Source of the DNA: Bacteroidia bacterium | Lineage (GTDB): Bacteria; Bacteroidota; Bacteroidia; Cytophagales; Cyclobacteriaceae | Length of the DNA: 37,722 nucleotides | Assembly: GCA_030426345.1 (NCBI GenBank) | Contig: JAUHYU010000049.1 | Coordinates: 1-37,722 of the forward strand | Reading direction: 5' to 3' | Shown here: piece after piece, positions 1 to 9,188 of the stretch | Numbering within the stretch: the first letter of the stretch is position 1 | How the letters are laid out: the number at the start of each line of letters is the position of its first letter | Position numbers and translations under genes: made by a program | Notes under the pieces: generated by a model | The model's input: the letters and a program-made list of their open reading frames with translations, nothing else | The model's database searches: none | Told to the model about the DNA's origin: nothing

Positions 1-1862
1 CTATTATCATGGATTTGGGACATTCTATTGGGGGAACGTGGGATACGGACATTTCGAAAATTACCATTGTAAACGATTCATTGGTGACGGGCATTAAGCA
101 AGGGCTTGGTGTTAACGTGTATTTTGCAGCCCAATTCAGCAAACCATTCAAATACTATGGCACCTTCGATGCAGGATATTATACTCCGGAATCAGGGGCA
201 AGTTTATTCCCATATAAAAATGAGGAAAAAGGGGAGAAAATTGGAGCCTTTCTAGTTTATGAAACAGAAGAAGGAGAGCAAGTAACAATCAAAGTTGGGA
301 TATCTTATGTTTCAATAGAAGGTGCTCAGAAAAATATCGAAGCTGAGGCAAATCATTGGGACTTTGATTTAATAAAGGATCAAGCCCGTAAAAAGTGGAG
401 CGAAGAATTGACCAGAATACAGGTGGAAGGGCCTTCAGAAGATAAAAAACAGATTTTTTATACTTCAGTTTATCATAGTCTGCTGGCCCAGCAAATCTCG
501 GATGACGTGGATGGACAATATTTTGGAATGGATGGCAAAGTTCGTACCATGGAAAATGGGGACTTTTACCCATCATTTTCATGTTGGGATACCTATAGGA
601 CGGAGCACCCGTTAATGACCATCATTGCTCCTGAGCATGTCAATGATATGGTGCGCTCTATTGTCGCTAAAACGAAAGCTTTTGGCTGGCTTCCCGCACA
701 ACACTTCCGCAATGAATATCGCGAGAGCATGGTGGGAGATCATTTGATACCCATCATAGTAGATGCTTACATGAAGGGTTATCGTGATTATGATGTGAAA
801 TACATATACGAAGCCATGAAGACCAAAGCCCTTGAGTTGCCACCATCGTCTTTGCCAGAATCGATGGGAAGGTCTGGATTGGAAGATTATATAAAACTGG
901 GCTATACACCTTATGACAAGGTAACAGAAGCCATCCCGAATACCATGGAACTTGCGTATGATGATTGGTGTATTGCGCAAATGGCTAAAGAAATGGGCAA
1001 GCAAAAGGATTATGAATTGTTCATGAAGAGGGCCGAAAACTATAAAGTTATTTTTGATAAGCAGACGCAATTTTTCAGGCCGAAAAAATCAGACGGCTCT
1101 TGGCTTCCAGAACTGGGCGATAACAAACAAGAGATTGTAAAGAATGGAGAGCATTCTTATTATAAATATTTTGATCCATTGTTAGTGGGGAGAAGGCCAG
1201 CTAGGCACTACACTGAATCTAACGCCTGGCAATATTTATGGTCTGTACAGCATGATCCACATGGGTTGATTGACCTTTTGGGAGGAAACAATGATTTCTC
1301 TGATCGTCTTGATGAGTTTTTCACGATGACACCAACTATCAGTTTGCCAAAATATGTAGGTGTAGTTGGAACTATTGGTCAGTATGTTCATGGCAATCAG
1401 CCATCTCATCATGTCGCATATTTATACAATTATGCTCAAAAACCATGGAAGACGCAGGAAATGTCACGGTATGTAATGGAACAACTTTATCGTTCAGGCC
1501 CTGGCGGCATTTGTGGAAATGAAGACATGGGCTCTCTCTCATCTTGGTATGTGTTGAGTGCGATGGGGATTTATCCTGTTACGCCGGGAAATACAGAATA
1601 TGCGATTGGTTCTCCTATGTTTGATGAAGTTGCGATTGATCTTGGTGGAAATAAAAGTTTTAAAATCACGGCATCAAACAATTCTAAGAAGAATATCTAT
1701 ATCCAATCTGCGGAGCTGAACGGCAAGAAAATAAACCGCTCGTGGATAGATCATGGGGAAATCATGAAAGGTGGCACATTGCATTTTGTAATGGGATCCG
1801 AACCAAATAAAAAGTGGGCAAGCGCAAAAGATTCTGTACCATATTCTGTGAGTAAGAACTAA
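1..1862 (+). CDS. GH92 exo-alpha-mannosidase, 5' end outside window
   Basis: C-terminal part of a glycoside hydrolase family 92 enzyme. GH92 enzymes are calcium-dependent inverting exo-alpha-mannosidases, usually exported, that trim alpha-mannosides. The frame is open from base 3. The first in-frame ATG (base 9) is unlikely to be the start, because this protein begins at a point matching about residue 163 of the full-length paralogue at 11161-13404, so about 160 residues are missing upstream. Counting from base 9, the segment HYTESNAWQY carries the expected catalytic acid (E403), and the GNED segment (E505, D506) is the conserved acidic motif near the C-terminus. Two usually invariant stretches differ. 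HGNQPSHH has Q464 where the paralogue has Glu, and GNEDMGSLSSWYV has Ser where the paralogue has Gln. This suggests a different subsite specificity. The next gene starts 8 bases after the stop, so the two are probably cotranscribed. Confidence 0.93.
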   Translation, partial: IIMDLGHSIGGTWDTDISKITIVNDSLVTGIKQGLGVNVYFAAQFSKPFKYYGTFDAGYYTPESGASLFPYKNEEKGEKIGAFLVYETEEGEQVTIKVGISYVSIEGAQKNIEAEANHWDFDLIKDQARKKWSEELTRIQVEGPSEDKKQIFYTSVYHSLLAQQISDDVDGQYFGMDGKVRTMENGDFYPSFSCWDTYRTEHPLMTIIAPEHVNDMVRSIVAKTKAFGWLPAQHFRNEYRESMVGDHLIPIIVDAYMKGYRDYDVKYIYEAMKTKALELPPSSLPESMGRSGLEDYIKLGYTPYDKVTEAIPNTMELAYDDWCIAQMAKEMGKQKDYELFMKRAENYKVIFDKQTQFFRPKKSDGSWLPELGDNKQEIVKNGEHSYYKYFDPLLVGRRPARHYTESNAWQYLWSVQHDPHGLIDLLGGNNDFSDRLDEFFTMTPTISLPKYVGVVGTIGQYVHGNQPSHHVAYLYNYAQKPWKTQEMSRYVMEQLYRSGPGGICGNEDMGSLSSWYVLSAMGIYPVTPGNTEYAIGSPMFDEVAIDLGGNKSFKITASNNSKKNIYIQSAELNGKKINRSWIDHGEIMKGGTLHFVMGSEPNKKWASAKDSVPYSVSKN

Positions 1863-1870
1863 ATTAACAC

Positions 1871-3052
1871 GTGAAAAAGCCCTGTATTGTACTTCTTATA
1901 CTTCTATCAGGTTCATTGATTGGGACGGCTCAAAAAGCCTTTAAAATCCATGAATCCTTTATATTCCCGTTTCAGTCGGAACATGTGCATGGCAGCAGTT
2001 TGGTGCTGTTGCCCAATGGGGATAAGTTGGCTGCTTGGTTTCAAGGAAGTGGGGAGCGCAAGTCGGATGACGTACGGATCATGGGGGCTAGGTTGAAAAA
2101 AGGAGCGAAATCATGGACTGCTCCTTTTCTAATGGCAGATACCAAAGGTTTGCCGGATTGCAACCCCGTGTTGTTTATGAATCAAACCAACAAACTTTTT
2201 TTGGTATGGATTGCTGTGCAGGCCAACCGTTGGGAAAATTCAATTTTGATTTTTAAAACATCTGAAGATTATAATACCGACGGTGCTCCAGTTTGGAAAT
2301 GGCAGGATAATATTTTGCTAAAACCTGATGATACTTTTGCAGAGGAGGTAAAAAATAAGTTTAAAGATTTGCCACCAAACCATGCCGGATGGGCAGAATA
2401 TGCCCCTTCTTATGATAATATGATCATAGAAGCCAGCAAAGACCCACTAAAGCGGAGCATTGGCTGGATGACGCGCATCAAGCCATTGGTCATGGAAAAT
2501 GGAAGGATTTTGCTGCCGCTGTATTCCGATGGGTTGAATATGTCGCTCGTGGCGATTTCCGATGATGATGGTACAACTTGGGAACCAAGTCTACCGATAG
2601 TTGGGCGAGGATCGATTCAGCCGGCATTGGCCCAAAAGGAAAATGGGGATATCGTTGCGCTGATGAGGGACAGTGGCGATGCACCAAGCCGGGTTCACAA
2701 AAGTGTTTCTAAAGATTATGGAAAATCATGGAGTGCAACAGCAAAAACTGATATCCCTAATACAGCAAGTGTGGAATTGCTGAAGTTAAACGATGGAAAA
2801 TTCGCCTTTTTTGGTAATGATATTGTCGATGGTAGGTACCGCCTCAGCTTATTTATTTCTGAAGACGAAGGAGAAACCTGGAAGTGGAACGTCCAGATAG
2901 AAGACGATGAAACTAAAACAGGCAGCTTTTCCTACCCCAGCATGAACCAGGATGCCAAGGGCCTACTACACTTGACATACTCCTACAGTCTTGGAAAGGG
3001 TAAAAAATCCATCAAATATGTAGTGGTGGATACTAAAAGGATCATAAAATAA
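1871..3052 (+). CDS. Secreted BNR/Asp-box beta-propeller (sialidase-like) protein
   Basis: A 393-residue protein with an N-terminal signal peptide (hydrophobic residues 5-20, ending at TAQ). The GTG start is supported because the signal peptide begins exactly there, 8 bases after the upstream GH92 stop. Three Asp boxes of the S-x-D-x-G-x-x-W type lie at residues 230-237, 280-287 and 330-337, evenly spaced as in a six-bladed propeller. The family is generally annotated as sialidase or neuraminidase-like (BNR_2). However, the fold is shared with other glycoside hydrolases and some polysaccharide lyases, so sialic acid should not be assumed as the substrate. The coupling to GH92 suggests it removes a cap or side chain from a mannose-containing glycan. 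An antisense copy of the over-represented CATGGATTTT word overlaps codons just after the signal peptide. Confidence 0.85.
   Translation: MKKPCIVLLILLSGSLIGTAQKAFKIHESFIFPFQSEHVHGSSLVLLPNGDKLAAWFQGSGERKSDDVRIMGARLKKGAKSWTAPFLMADTKGLPDCNPVLFMNQTNKLFLVWIAVQANRWENSILIFKTSEDYNTDGAPVWKWQDNILLKPDDTFAEEVKNKFKDLPPNHAGWAEYAPSYDNMIIEASKDPLKRSIGWMTRIKPLVMENGRILLPLYSDGLNMSLVAISDDDGTTWEPSLPIVGRGSIQPALAQKENGDIVALMRDSGDAPSRVHKSVSKDYGKSWSATAKTDIPNTASVELLKLNDGKFAFFGNDIVDGRYRLSLFISEDEGETWKWNVQIEDDETKTGSFSYPSMNQDAKGLLHLTYSYSLGKGKKSIKYVVVDTKRIIK
1932..1954 (-). repeat. Copy of TTCATGGATTTTnnnGGCTTTTT word (inside CDS)
   Basis: On the minus strand this reads TTCATGGATTTTAAAGGC followed by TTTTT. It differs by one base from the copy at 17319-17341 and by one from that at 36518-36540. 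It lies in the coding sequence of the BNR protein at codons 21-29. Confidence 0.6.
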
Positions 3053-3083
3053 ATAATATCCGTGATTGGAATCCCCAACTCAC

Positions 3084-4256
3084 CTATCGTAAGTTGGCAA
3101 GCATGAATTTTTTCACATTACCACCCATTATGGCCTCGATTTCATTTTTGGTAAATCCTTGATGGATCATTTCTTCTACCAACACAGGTAATCCGGTTAC
3201 ATCAAAAGGGGCAGTCATGCTACCGTCATAATCTGATCCCAGAGCGATACACTGTACTCCGGCAATAGACTTGATATATTTCATTGCATCAACTATTCCT
3301 TTGGTCAGCGGAGCTTTCACAGCGCCTTTGAAGTAAGCGACGCCAATCAGGCCTCCAGTTGCTGCGATCTTTAGAACATGTTCATCTGATAAATTTCTGG
3401 GGCTGTCATTCGTCCCTTTCACACCAGTATGGGAAACAATAACCGGGGATTGTGTTTGAGCTAATATATCGTCAATCATTTGTGGCGAAGTATGCGCTAA
3501 ATCTATAATGATGCCCAATTGATTCATTCGGTCAATCACCTGACTGCCAAAATCCGTAAGTCCTTCCTTAGAAATTCCATGTGCTGATCCACCAAGTTCA
3601 TTGTCAAAAAAATGGGTTGGTCCAAGCATCCTCACGCCTTCATCATACAACTTGTCCAAGTTGTTGATTTCTCCTTCTAGGCAATGGGCACCTTCAATTC
3701 CCAGAAACCCACCCACAACCTTTTTGTTGGTTTTACGTCGGTTCAGAAGTGTTTTAAAATCACCTTTGGATGCTACAGCGACAAAATCATCATTATAATC
3801 CTTTGCAAATCCATGAAGTTTTCGACTTTGATATACTGCTCTTTCGTATAAACTAAACCAATTGGATATTGGCCTCGCCTGAAAAAAATTAAGCATCGTG
3901 ATGTTGTCGAAACCATCACCACTATTTTTTGAGAAGTTCTGCCCTGATGGCGATTTGGTAACAATCGTAAATGCTTGCAAAGCCATATTTGCTTCTTGCA
4001 TTCTAGGAAAATCCACATGTCCCAATTCATTTCTTTTAGTCAAATCACGACTCCAAAGTAAAGCGTCACAGTGCAGGTCAGCGATGAAATCCAGAGAATT
4101 ATATAGATCTTGAGCCTGCTTGGAAACCTTATAAGGAGGAGGGGTTATCGTCACATTGTGCTCACGGTCCAGCATGTCGGGAACTACTGAAACACAAATT
4201 GCATAAATTACAATGAGAGCTACCGAATTAGCAATTAACCATTTGATTGCGTTCAT
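3084..4256 (-). CDS. Membrane dipeptidase, peptidase family M19
   Basis: A 390-residue zinc dipeptidase of the renal/membrane dipeptidase family, which hydrolyses dipeptides and tolerates D-residues at the C-terminal position. The expected metal ligands are visible: H62 and D64 in DLHCD, E188 in GIEGAH, H255 in DLAHTS and H276 in VSHTG. The later GSDYDG segment is also typical. One hydrophobic segment (about residues 7-25) should anchor it facing the periplasm. It is the last gene of the minus-strand cluster, 9 bases after the BNR gene stop, and converges on the 1871-3052 gene with a 31-base gap. M19 enzymes are common near Bacteroidota sugar clusters. A role in turnover of peptides from glycoproteins or peptidoglycan is possible but not shown. 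Confidence 0.92.
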   Translation of the reverse strand: MNAIKWLIANSVALIVIYAICVSVVPDMLDREHNVTITPPPYKVSKQAQDLYNSLDFIADLHCDALLWSRDLTKRNELGHVDFPRMQEANMALQAFTIVTKSPSGQNFSKNSGDGFDNITMLNFFQARPISNWFSLYERAVYQSRKLHGFAKDYNDDFVAVASKGDFKTLLNRRKTNKKVVGGFLGIEGAHCLEGEINNLDKLYDEGVRMLGPTHFFDNELGGSAHGISKEGLTDFGSQVIDRMNQLGIIIDLAHTSPQMIDDILAQTQSPVIVSHTGVKGTNDSPRNLSDEHVLKIAATGGLIGVAYFKGAVKAPLTKGIVDAMKYIKSIAGVQCIALGSDYDGSMTAPFDVTGLPVLVEEMIHQGFTKNEIEAIMGGNVKKFMLANLR

Positions 4257-4265
4257 ATTAGGTAA

Positions 4266-5426
4266 TTATTCTACTCCGCCTTGGCTAACAACCTTTCTTT
4301 GATTGAACACCTCAATGATTTTCTCGTCATATCGGTCGGAGAAGATATCCTCTTCGGTAAAATTAGTAGTTAGAATATTCTGACTTCCGGTTCTGTCAAA
4401 ATCATAAATAATATGGATGCTGCCATCACTCGTTTGTTGCCCGTCCGGATAGGAGACTCTGGATCGTTGATCCAGTAAAAGCCCTTTTGACCATGAATGG
4501 CCATCATCTTTCGAAATAAAAGCCATCAAATTGGAACGTCCTGTTCTCACTTCAATGGGGCCATGCTTAACCAACAGCAGGTTGCCAGATGCCAATTTAC
4601 TTAAAAAAATCCTCGCACTTGGATGTTCTATTTTAGAAGGAACTAAGTCACTCCAGGATTTGCCTCTGTCTTTGGAAGTACTTTCCCCTATTCCGTAATT
4701 AGTTCGAACGAGCATCCACAACGATCCATCTTTTCTTTCTACAATCATTTGTTCGTCATAGCTTCTTACATCCTTTGGCACATTTACGGCTCCGTGCTCT
4801 TTCCAGGATTTTCCTTTATTGGTTGACACGATAACTTTGGCACTATAATCAGTTAATCGCCATGTCGAGGCTGGCAAGACCCATTCCCCTGTCGAAAGAA
4901 CCAATGGTTTGCACATCATCACGCCATCAGTCAATCTTTTGGGTTTGGACCATTTAGGATTTTCATTGTCCGGATCTTTTGTTGTCATAGCCCAAACACC
5001 TGCTACAGTCCCGTTATGCTTTATTGCTTGAGCCCAAAATACCCAAAGGTTTCCATCCGGTGCCATCCAAACTTCGGGGTCATAAGCCCTCACAGGTCCA
5101 GCAGCATCTGGGTCAACGACAAGAATTTCTTTCCATGTATCTCCCTGATCTCCCGATGTGGCTACTACGACATAGTTGTTGTTGTCTTCATCTGGGGTGA
5201 TTCCCGTATACCAGACTGCCCAGATTCTTCCTTCATTGCTTATGGCTATACTTGGGATTCCAGTAAATTTCCGGTCTTTCTTGGAATATCCATCTGAGCT
5301 TCCCTCTACTTGAATAATTTTGGGGGGCTCTAAAAATGCTTTGTTGTCTTGAGCTGAGGAGGTATTACTTAAAAAGCTTATACATACAAATATGAAGAGT
5401 AGTGATACTGAATTTTTGATTTTCAT
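4266..5426 (-). CDS. Secreted BNR/Asp-box beta-propeller (sialidase-like) protein
   Basis: A 386-residue protein with a signal peptide (hydrophobic residues 8-20, cleavage near SSAQ). Asp boxes are seen at residues 91-98 (SGDQGDTW), 201-208 (STNKGKSW), 251-258 (SKDRGKSW) and 305-312 (SKDDGHSW), as in six-bladed sialidase-type propellers. The motif RSYDEQMIVERKDGSLWMLV is typical of the large BNR_2 group, whose members are mostly uncharacterised. It is not a close copy of the 1871-3052 protein. It lies between a HAD phosphatase (127 bases upstream) and the M19 dipeptidase (9 bases downstream) in a sulfatase-containing cluster. A role as an exo-acting glycosidase or lyase on a sulfated glycan is plausible. 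True sialidase activity is unproven. Confidence 0.85.
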   Translation of the reverse strand: MKIKNSVSLLFIFVCISFLSNTSSAQDNKAFLEPPKIIQVEGSSDGYSKKDRKFTGIPSIAISNEGRIWAVWYTGITPDEDNNNYVVVATSGDQGDTWKEILVVDPDAAGPVRAYDPEVWMAPDGNLWVFWAQAIKHNGTVAGVWAMTTKDPDNENPKWSKPKRLTDGVMMCKPLVLSTGEWVLPASTWRLTDYSAKVIVSTNKGKSWKEHGAVNVPKDVRSYDEQMIVERKDGSLWMLVRTNYGIGESTSKDRGKSWSDLVPSKIEHPSARIFLSKLASGNLLLVKHGPIEVRTGRSNLMAFISKDDGHSWSKGLLLDQRSRVSYPDGQQTSDGSIHIIYDFDRTGSQNILTTNFTEEDIFSDRYDEKIIEVFNQRKVVSQGGVE

Positions 5427-5553
5427 GGAATATAATGATTGATATTTAAGATGAGTTTTAAATTTACAAAGTAATAATCGTGATTGAAATTTTAAGACAA
5501 TTCAAAGTTAAATTTAGAACGATTCAAATCTATTATGGCTTTCCTTCATAGGT

Positions 5554-6195
5554 TTAGTTTTCAGTCCACTCGTCATTATAATCTGATATGACTCGAAGAG
5601 CCGAACTTAAATCATGGTTCGCATTGAATTCATGCCTAAATGCCACAATATCACACCCCGCTCTTTTTGCTGCAATTAAACCCACTTCCGAATCCTCAAA
5701 AACCAAAACCTCTGAACTCGGTAAATCTAATTTCTTTAGAGCCAGTAAATAAGCTTCCGGATCGGGTTTGTGCTTTGTTACATTTTCATTGGTGATGACA
5801 CAATCAAAAAAAGATTTTAATTCCAACTGAGTAAGCACCTGGTCAACCATCCAATCAGACGCTGAACTGACGACTCCAATCTTTTTCCCTCTTTCCTTAA
5901 GAACTGACAAAAACTCAAAAACATATGGATTAGGTTTTAATTCATGAAAAAGCAGTTCTTGATAGGCCTTTTTAAATACAGAATTAAACTTGTCAAAATC
6001 AGGCACAATCTGAGATTTCGTAAAAAAATAATCAGTTACCTGTTCCCAACTTTCACCCATCACTGCCTTGTAAGTTTTTACTTCTACCATCCCTCCAAAA
6101 TGACTACATGCTTTCACAAGAGCCTGCCCCTTTAGCTTTTCTGAAGCTACAAGAGTTCCATCCATGTCGAACAAATATGCCGAATAGTTCTTCAT
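5554..6195 (-). CDS. HAD-superfamily (subfamily IA) sugar-phosphatase/phosphoglucomutase-like hydrolase
   Basis: A 213-residue cytoplasmic HAD hydrolase with all four motifs. Motif I is DMDGT (nucleophile D10, acid/base D12), motif II includes S110, motif III is K143 in KHKPDP, and motif IV is E167/D168 in VFEDSEVG. The helical cap between residues about 15 and 85 puts it in the beta-phosphoglucomutase / 2-deoxyglucose-6-phosphatase-like group. It probably acts on a small phosphorylated sugar, but the family is too broad to name the substrate. It lies 70 bases after the stop of the first sulfatase-family gene upstream, in the same orientation, so it is likely part of the sulfatase operon and would process a released monosaccharide after phosphorylation. 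Confidence 0.88.
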   Translation of the reverse strand: MKNYSAYLFDMDGTLVASEKLKGQALVKACSHFGGMVEVKTYKAVMGESWEQVTDYFFTKSQIVPDFDKFNSVFKKAYQELLFHELKPNPYVFEFLSVLKERGKKIGVVSSASDWMVDQVLTQLELKSFFDCVITNENVTKHKPDPEAYLLALKKLDLPSSEVLVFEDSEVGLIAAKRAGCDIVAFRHEFNANHDLSSALRVISDYNDEWTEN

Positions 6196-6265
6196 TCTTT
6201 TTTATCCAATTGTTTATGGAAAATGCCCTCTTTTTATATTCCAGAGCCTTTTACTGAAGACTAAA

Positions 6266-7669
6266 CTAATCTTCCTTCTTTATATAATCAGGATTTAATG
6301 TGTGGCGAATGGTTTTGGAATCATCCAGCCATATTTCAATTTTATTAGAAAGCTCTTCAACCTTTTTTGGCATTTTTTCTGATAGATCGTTCTCTTCACC
6401 AATATCTTCATCAAGGTTGTAAAGCTCCACTTTCTCAGGGTCATAAAATTTGATGAGTTTGTATGCCCCTGATCTAACGGCCACTCCCGGAATTTTTGCC
6501 TGAGGACTATAATGAGGGTAATACCAAAATAGATCTTGTGAACTAATTTCCTGACTAAAATCAGGAACTAACGATCGCCCGTCAATAGGATCATCAATTT
6601 TCACATTTGATCCAGAGATATCGACAATAGTAGAAAAGATATCCTGCGAAATCGTTGGATTTTCTGATATTGAGCCATCTTTTATATGTCCAGGCCATCG
6701 CACGATAAATGGAACTCGGATTCCTCCTTCGTAGAGATAGCCTTTGCCTGCTCTGAAAGGGCTATTGTCAGATGTCCCAGCTACAGCCCCATTGTCAGAA
6801 GCAAAAATGACTACTGTATTTTTATCTAGGCCGAGCTCTTCGATTTTAGCTAATAATCGACCAATATTAGTGTCAACACTCTCAACCATTGCTGCATATA
6901 CCGGATCTATTTTAGTGTCTTTCAATATCATTTTATATTTATCAATCAGAGGCGCAGGAGCTTCAAGCGGAGTGTGAACAGCATAGTGAGATAGGTAAAT
7001 AAGAAATGGTCTATCCTTGTTATCCTCCATAAAATGAATTGCCTCGTCCGTTAATCGGTCCGTAAGGTATTCTCCATCCTGACCACCACTTAAAGTCGGG
7101 ATGGAGGGGTTCCAATCTTTATCTGATTTGTATGGATAAAAATGGCTTGGGGGGCTACCATGTGTCCATCCACCAATGTTGATGTCAAATCCCTGATCCG
7201 TTGGGAAATAACCTTCATGGCCTACGTGCCATTTTCCAATACTGATAGATTTATACCCAAGAGGTTTGAGAACTTCAGGGATCAATATCTCTTCATGAGG
7301 CAGATACATCAAATCATCGGGAGGGATTATTCTCCCATGCTCAGGGTAACGGTGCTTTCCAATGGCGGTGATGTGACCTGTAAATCTAACTCTGGCGGTA
7401 CTTTTTCCCGTGAGCAATGCTGCTCGCGACGGGGAACAGACCGGAGCGGCAGAATATGCATTTGTCCATCGCATGCCTTCATCTGCGAGCTGGTCTATAT
7501 TGGGCGTTTCAATATACTGTTGTCCATAACAGCCCAAATCTTGTGATCCGAGATCATCAATTAATATGATGAGAAAATTAGGCTTTTGAACCACCTTACT
7601 GGTGCATCCTATAGCCAACAGACACAATACTGTAATAGCGATTTTTGTTTTTAACAACCCGAAATTCAT
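6266..7669 (-). CDS. Lipoprotein sulfatase (S1 family, CSPSR active site)
   Basis: A 467-residue arylsulfatase-fold enzyme that hydrolyses sulfate esters on carbohydrates. The N-terminus ends in the lipobox LAIGC, so C22 is lipidated and the enzyme should be attached to an outer or periplasmic membrane face. The active site reads CSPSR with C78, which must be converted to formylglycine by a maturase not present in this window. Metal-binding residues include D38/D39 in LIDDLG and the SDNG motif in the central part, plus GKWHVG. The sequence resembles the carbohydrate sulfatases of the S1_16-like type, but subfamily assignment needs SulfAtlas. It lies 40 bases after the second sulfatase gene, so the pair is very likely cotranscribed. 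Confidence 0.95.
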   Translation of the reverse strand: MNFGLLKTKIAITVLCLLAIGCTSKVVQKPNFLIILIDDLGSQDLGCYGQQYIETPNIDQLADEGMRWTNAYSAAPVCSPSRAALLTGKSTARVRFTGHITAIGKHRYPEHGRIIPPDDLMYLPHEEILIPEVLKPLGYKSISIGKWHVGHEGYFPTDQGFDINIGGWTHGSPPSHFYPYKSDKDWNPSIPTLSGGQDGEYLTDRLTDEAIHFMEDNKDRPFLIYLSHYAVHTPLEAPAPLIDKYKMILKDTKIDPVYAAMVESVDTNIGRLLAKIEELGLDKNTVVIFASDNGAVAGTSDNSPFRAGKGYLYEGGIRVPFIVRWPGHIKDGSISENPTISQDIFSTIVDISGSNVKIDDPIDGRSLVPDFSQEISSQDLFWYYPHYSPQAKIPGVAVRSGAYKLIKFYDPEKVELYNLDEDIGEENDLSEKMPKKVEELSNKIEIWLDDSKTIRHTLNPDYIKKED

Positions 7670-7709
7670 ATTCTATGCATTTTTTTCATTCTTAAGTTTG
7701 ACTAGCTGT

Positions 7710-9188
7710 TTACAGATTGTCGGAGGCTTTCGATAACAAGGGATCGTTAATCTCTCTCATTTTATCAAAGAGCTTTTTGGTTAATTTTTCTCTATTCATA
7801 ATCACATCAGGTGAATTTGAACTGTAAAGATTGTTATGTTCTTTGGGGTCATTTTTTAAATCATAAAACTCATGAAGTTTATTGCCAGAAAAATCCATGA
7901 CAACTTTCCATTCTCTTGTTCTATAAGTTCTCAAATCAATATATTCAGCATAAAGATCATTGTTCCACTCTATATTTTCTTCTCCCAAAAGTGGTAAGAA
8001 ACTTTCTCCTCGATAAATAACATTATCAATTGTTTTATTCAATCTAGCCATGTCGAGAAGCGTTGGAAAGAAATCCGGAAAAGATACCGTTTCATCTATT
8101 CTGGTGTTTTCATCTATTACTCCCGGCCACCTAATAATACAAGGCACACGAATGCTATTGTCATAAAGATTGGGCCTCGCATTACCATACACTCCAGATG
8201 GGTCTTGGCCATTTTTTGTAAGCCACCGACCATTTCCTTTATGCCATAATCCATTGTGTCCGAGATTGTATCCATGGTCTGAGGTAAATATTACAATTGT
8301 ATTGTCAACGAGATTGAGTTCTTCCAATAGTTCCATTAATCTTCCCATATTCCTATCAAGACTATGTACACTGGAATAATATTCTCTGGCCATTCTCACC
8401 GTTAGAGGCACATCAAGATTAGGGAAATTGGGTTCAGGTAATACGATGTCTGAATTTTCCCATCGCTTCAAATCTACGTCTTTCATGGGTAGCCATGATC
8501 GCCCCTTATATGTAGGTTCCATTCCTTTGGGAAAATCAGTATTTGCATGTGGCGCCCAAAAATGGAGAGACATGAGCAGTGGTTTTTTGGTTTTCAATGG
8601 ATTGAATTCCTTGATATAGCTCATTGCATAACCTACCAATAGATCAGGAGTATAGGCACCTTCTGCAACTTCCCACTTTCCCTCTACCTGAATTCTGGGT
8701 GACATGGAACGCAATCCACCATGTGGAAATCCTGTGAAGCGATCATATCCTCTTTGCGTTGGTAGATATTCTGATGAGTTCTCACCAAGATGCCATTTCC
8801 CAACCATAACCGTAGAATATCCTGCATCTTGAAAGATTTCCGGAAAAAATTTCAGGGACAAATCCACACCAGTTGAATCACCTTCCGGGATGAAGTCTGT
8901 CACACCTGTTTCGCTAGCATATCGGCCTGTCATTAAAGAAGCACGAGCAGGACTGCAGACTGCACTTGAAGCAAAGCAGTTGTTGAATACTGCTCCTGAT
9001 CTCCCAATTTTATCGAGTTCTGGTGTGAATGTATTGGGATCATTATTGATACTCAATGTCCATGGCCCCATGTCATCTGCCACGACAAATATTATGTTAG
9101 GACGAACCGTGTCGTCCGTCTTCTGTGCTCGATCAGAACAACTTACAAAGAGGATATTGAGAATGATAAAAAGAAGTAGATTATACAT
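7710..9188 (-). CDS. Lipoprotein sulfatase (S1 family, CSPAR active site)
   Basis: A 492-residue S1 sulfatase, first gene of the minus-strand sulfatase-HAD-BNR-dipeptidase cluster. The lipobox LFVSC gives lipidated C17. C78 in CSPAR is the formylglycine precursor. VADDMG (D38/D39), GKWHLG and TSDHGYNLG are the usual metal and substrate motifs. It is clearly different from the 6266-7669 sulfatase, so the two probably remove sulfate from different positions or sugars. The upstream non-coding stretch is 357 bases and contains a terminator for fdhA, so this gene should have its own promoter. Confidence 0.95.
   Translation of the reverse strand: MYNLLLFIILNILFVSCSDRAQKTDDTVRPNIIFVVADDMGPWTLSINNDPNTFTPELDKIGRSGAVFNNCFASSAVCSPARASLMTGRYASETGVTDFIPEGDSTGVDLSLKFFPEIFQDAGYSTVMVGKWHLGENSSEYLPTQRGYDRFTGFPHGGLRSMSPRIQVEGKWEVAEGAYTPDLLVGYAMSYIKEFNPLKTKKPLLMSLHFWAPHANTDFPKGMEPTYKGRSWLPMKDVDLKRWENSDIVLPEPNFPNLDVPLTVRMAREYYSSVHSLDRNMGRLMELLEELNLVDNTIVIFTSDHGYNLGHNGLWHKGNGRWLTKNGQDPSGVYGNARPNLYDNSIRVPCIIRWPGVIDENTRIDETVSFPDFFPTLLDMARLNKTIDNVIYRGESFLPLLGEENIEWNNDLYAEYIDLRTYRTREWKVVMDFSGNKLHEFYDLKNDPKEHNNLYSSNSPDVIMNREKLTKKLFDKMREINDPLLSKASDNL

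Noticed and set aside
9-11. ATG at base 9 as the start of the first GH92 gene
   Set aside because: The frame is open upstream and about 160 N-terminal residues, present in the paralogue, would be missing; the gene simply begins outside the window.
3075-3097. CCAACT/AGTTGG inverted repeat in the convergent gap at 3053-3083
   Set aside because: Only six pairs, an 11-base loop, no T run, and one arm is within the dipeptidase coding end.
1871-5426. Calling the BNR proteins true sialidases and the locus a sialic acid system
   Set aside because: Asp boxes show the fold only; no sialic acid transport or breakdown gene is present in the window.
5503-5530. Minus-strand promoter TAACTTTG (5510-5503) with TTG at 5527-5525 before the BNR gene
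   Set aside because: The -7 element fits, but the spacer is only 14 bases, too short; chance is likely in AT-rich DNA.
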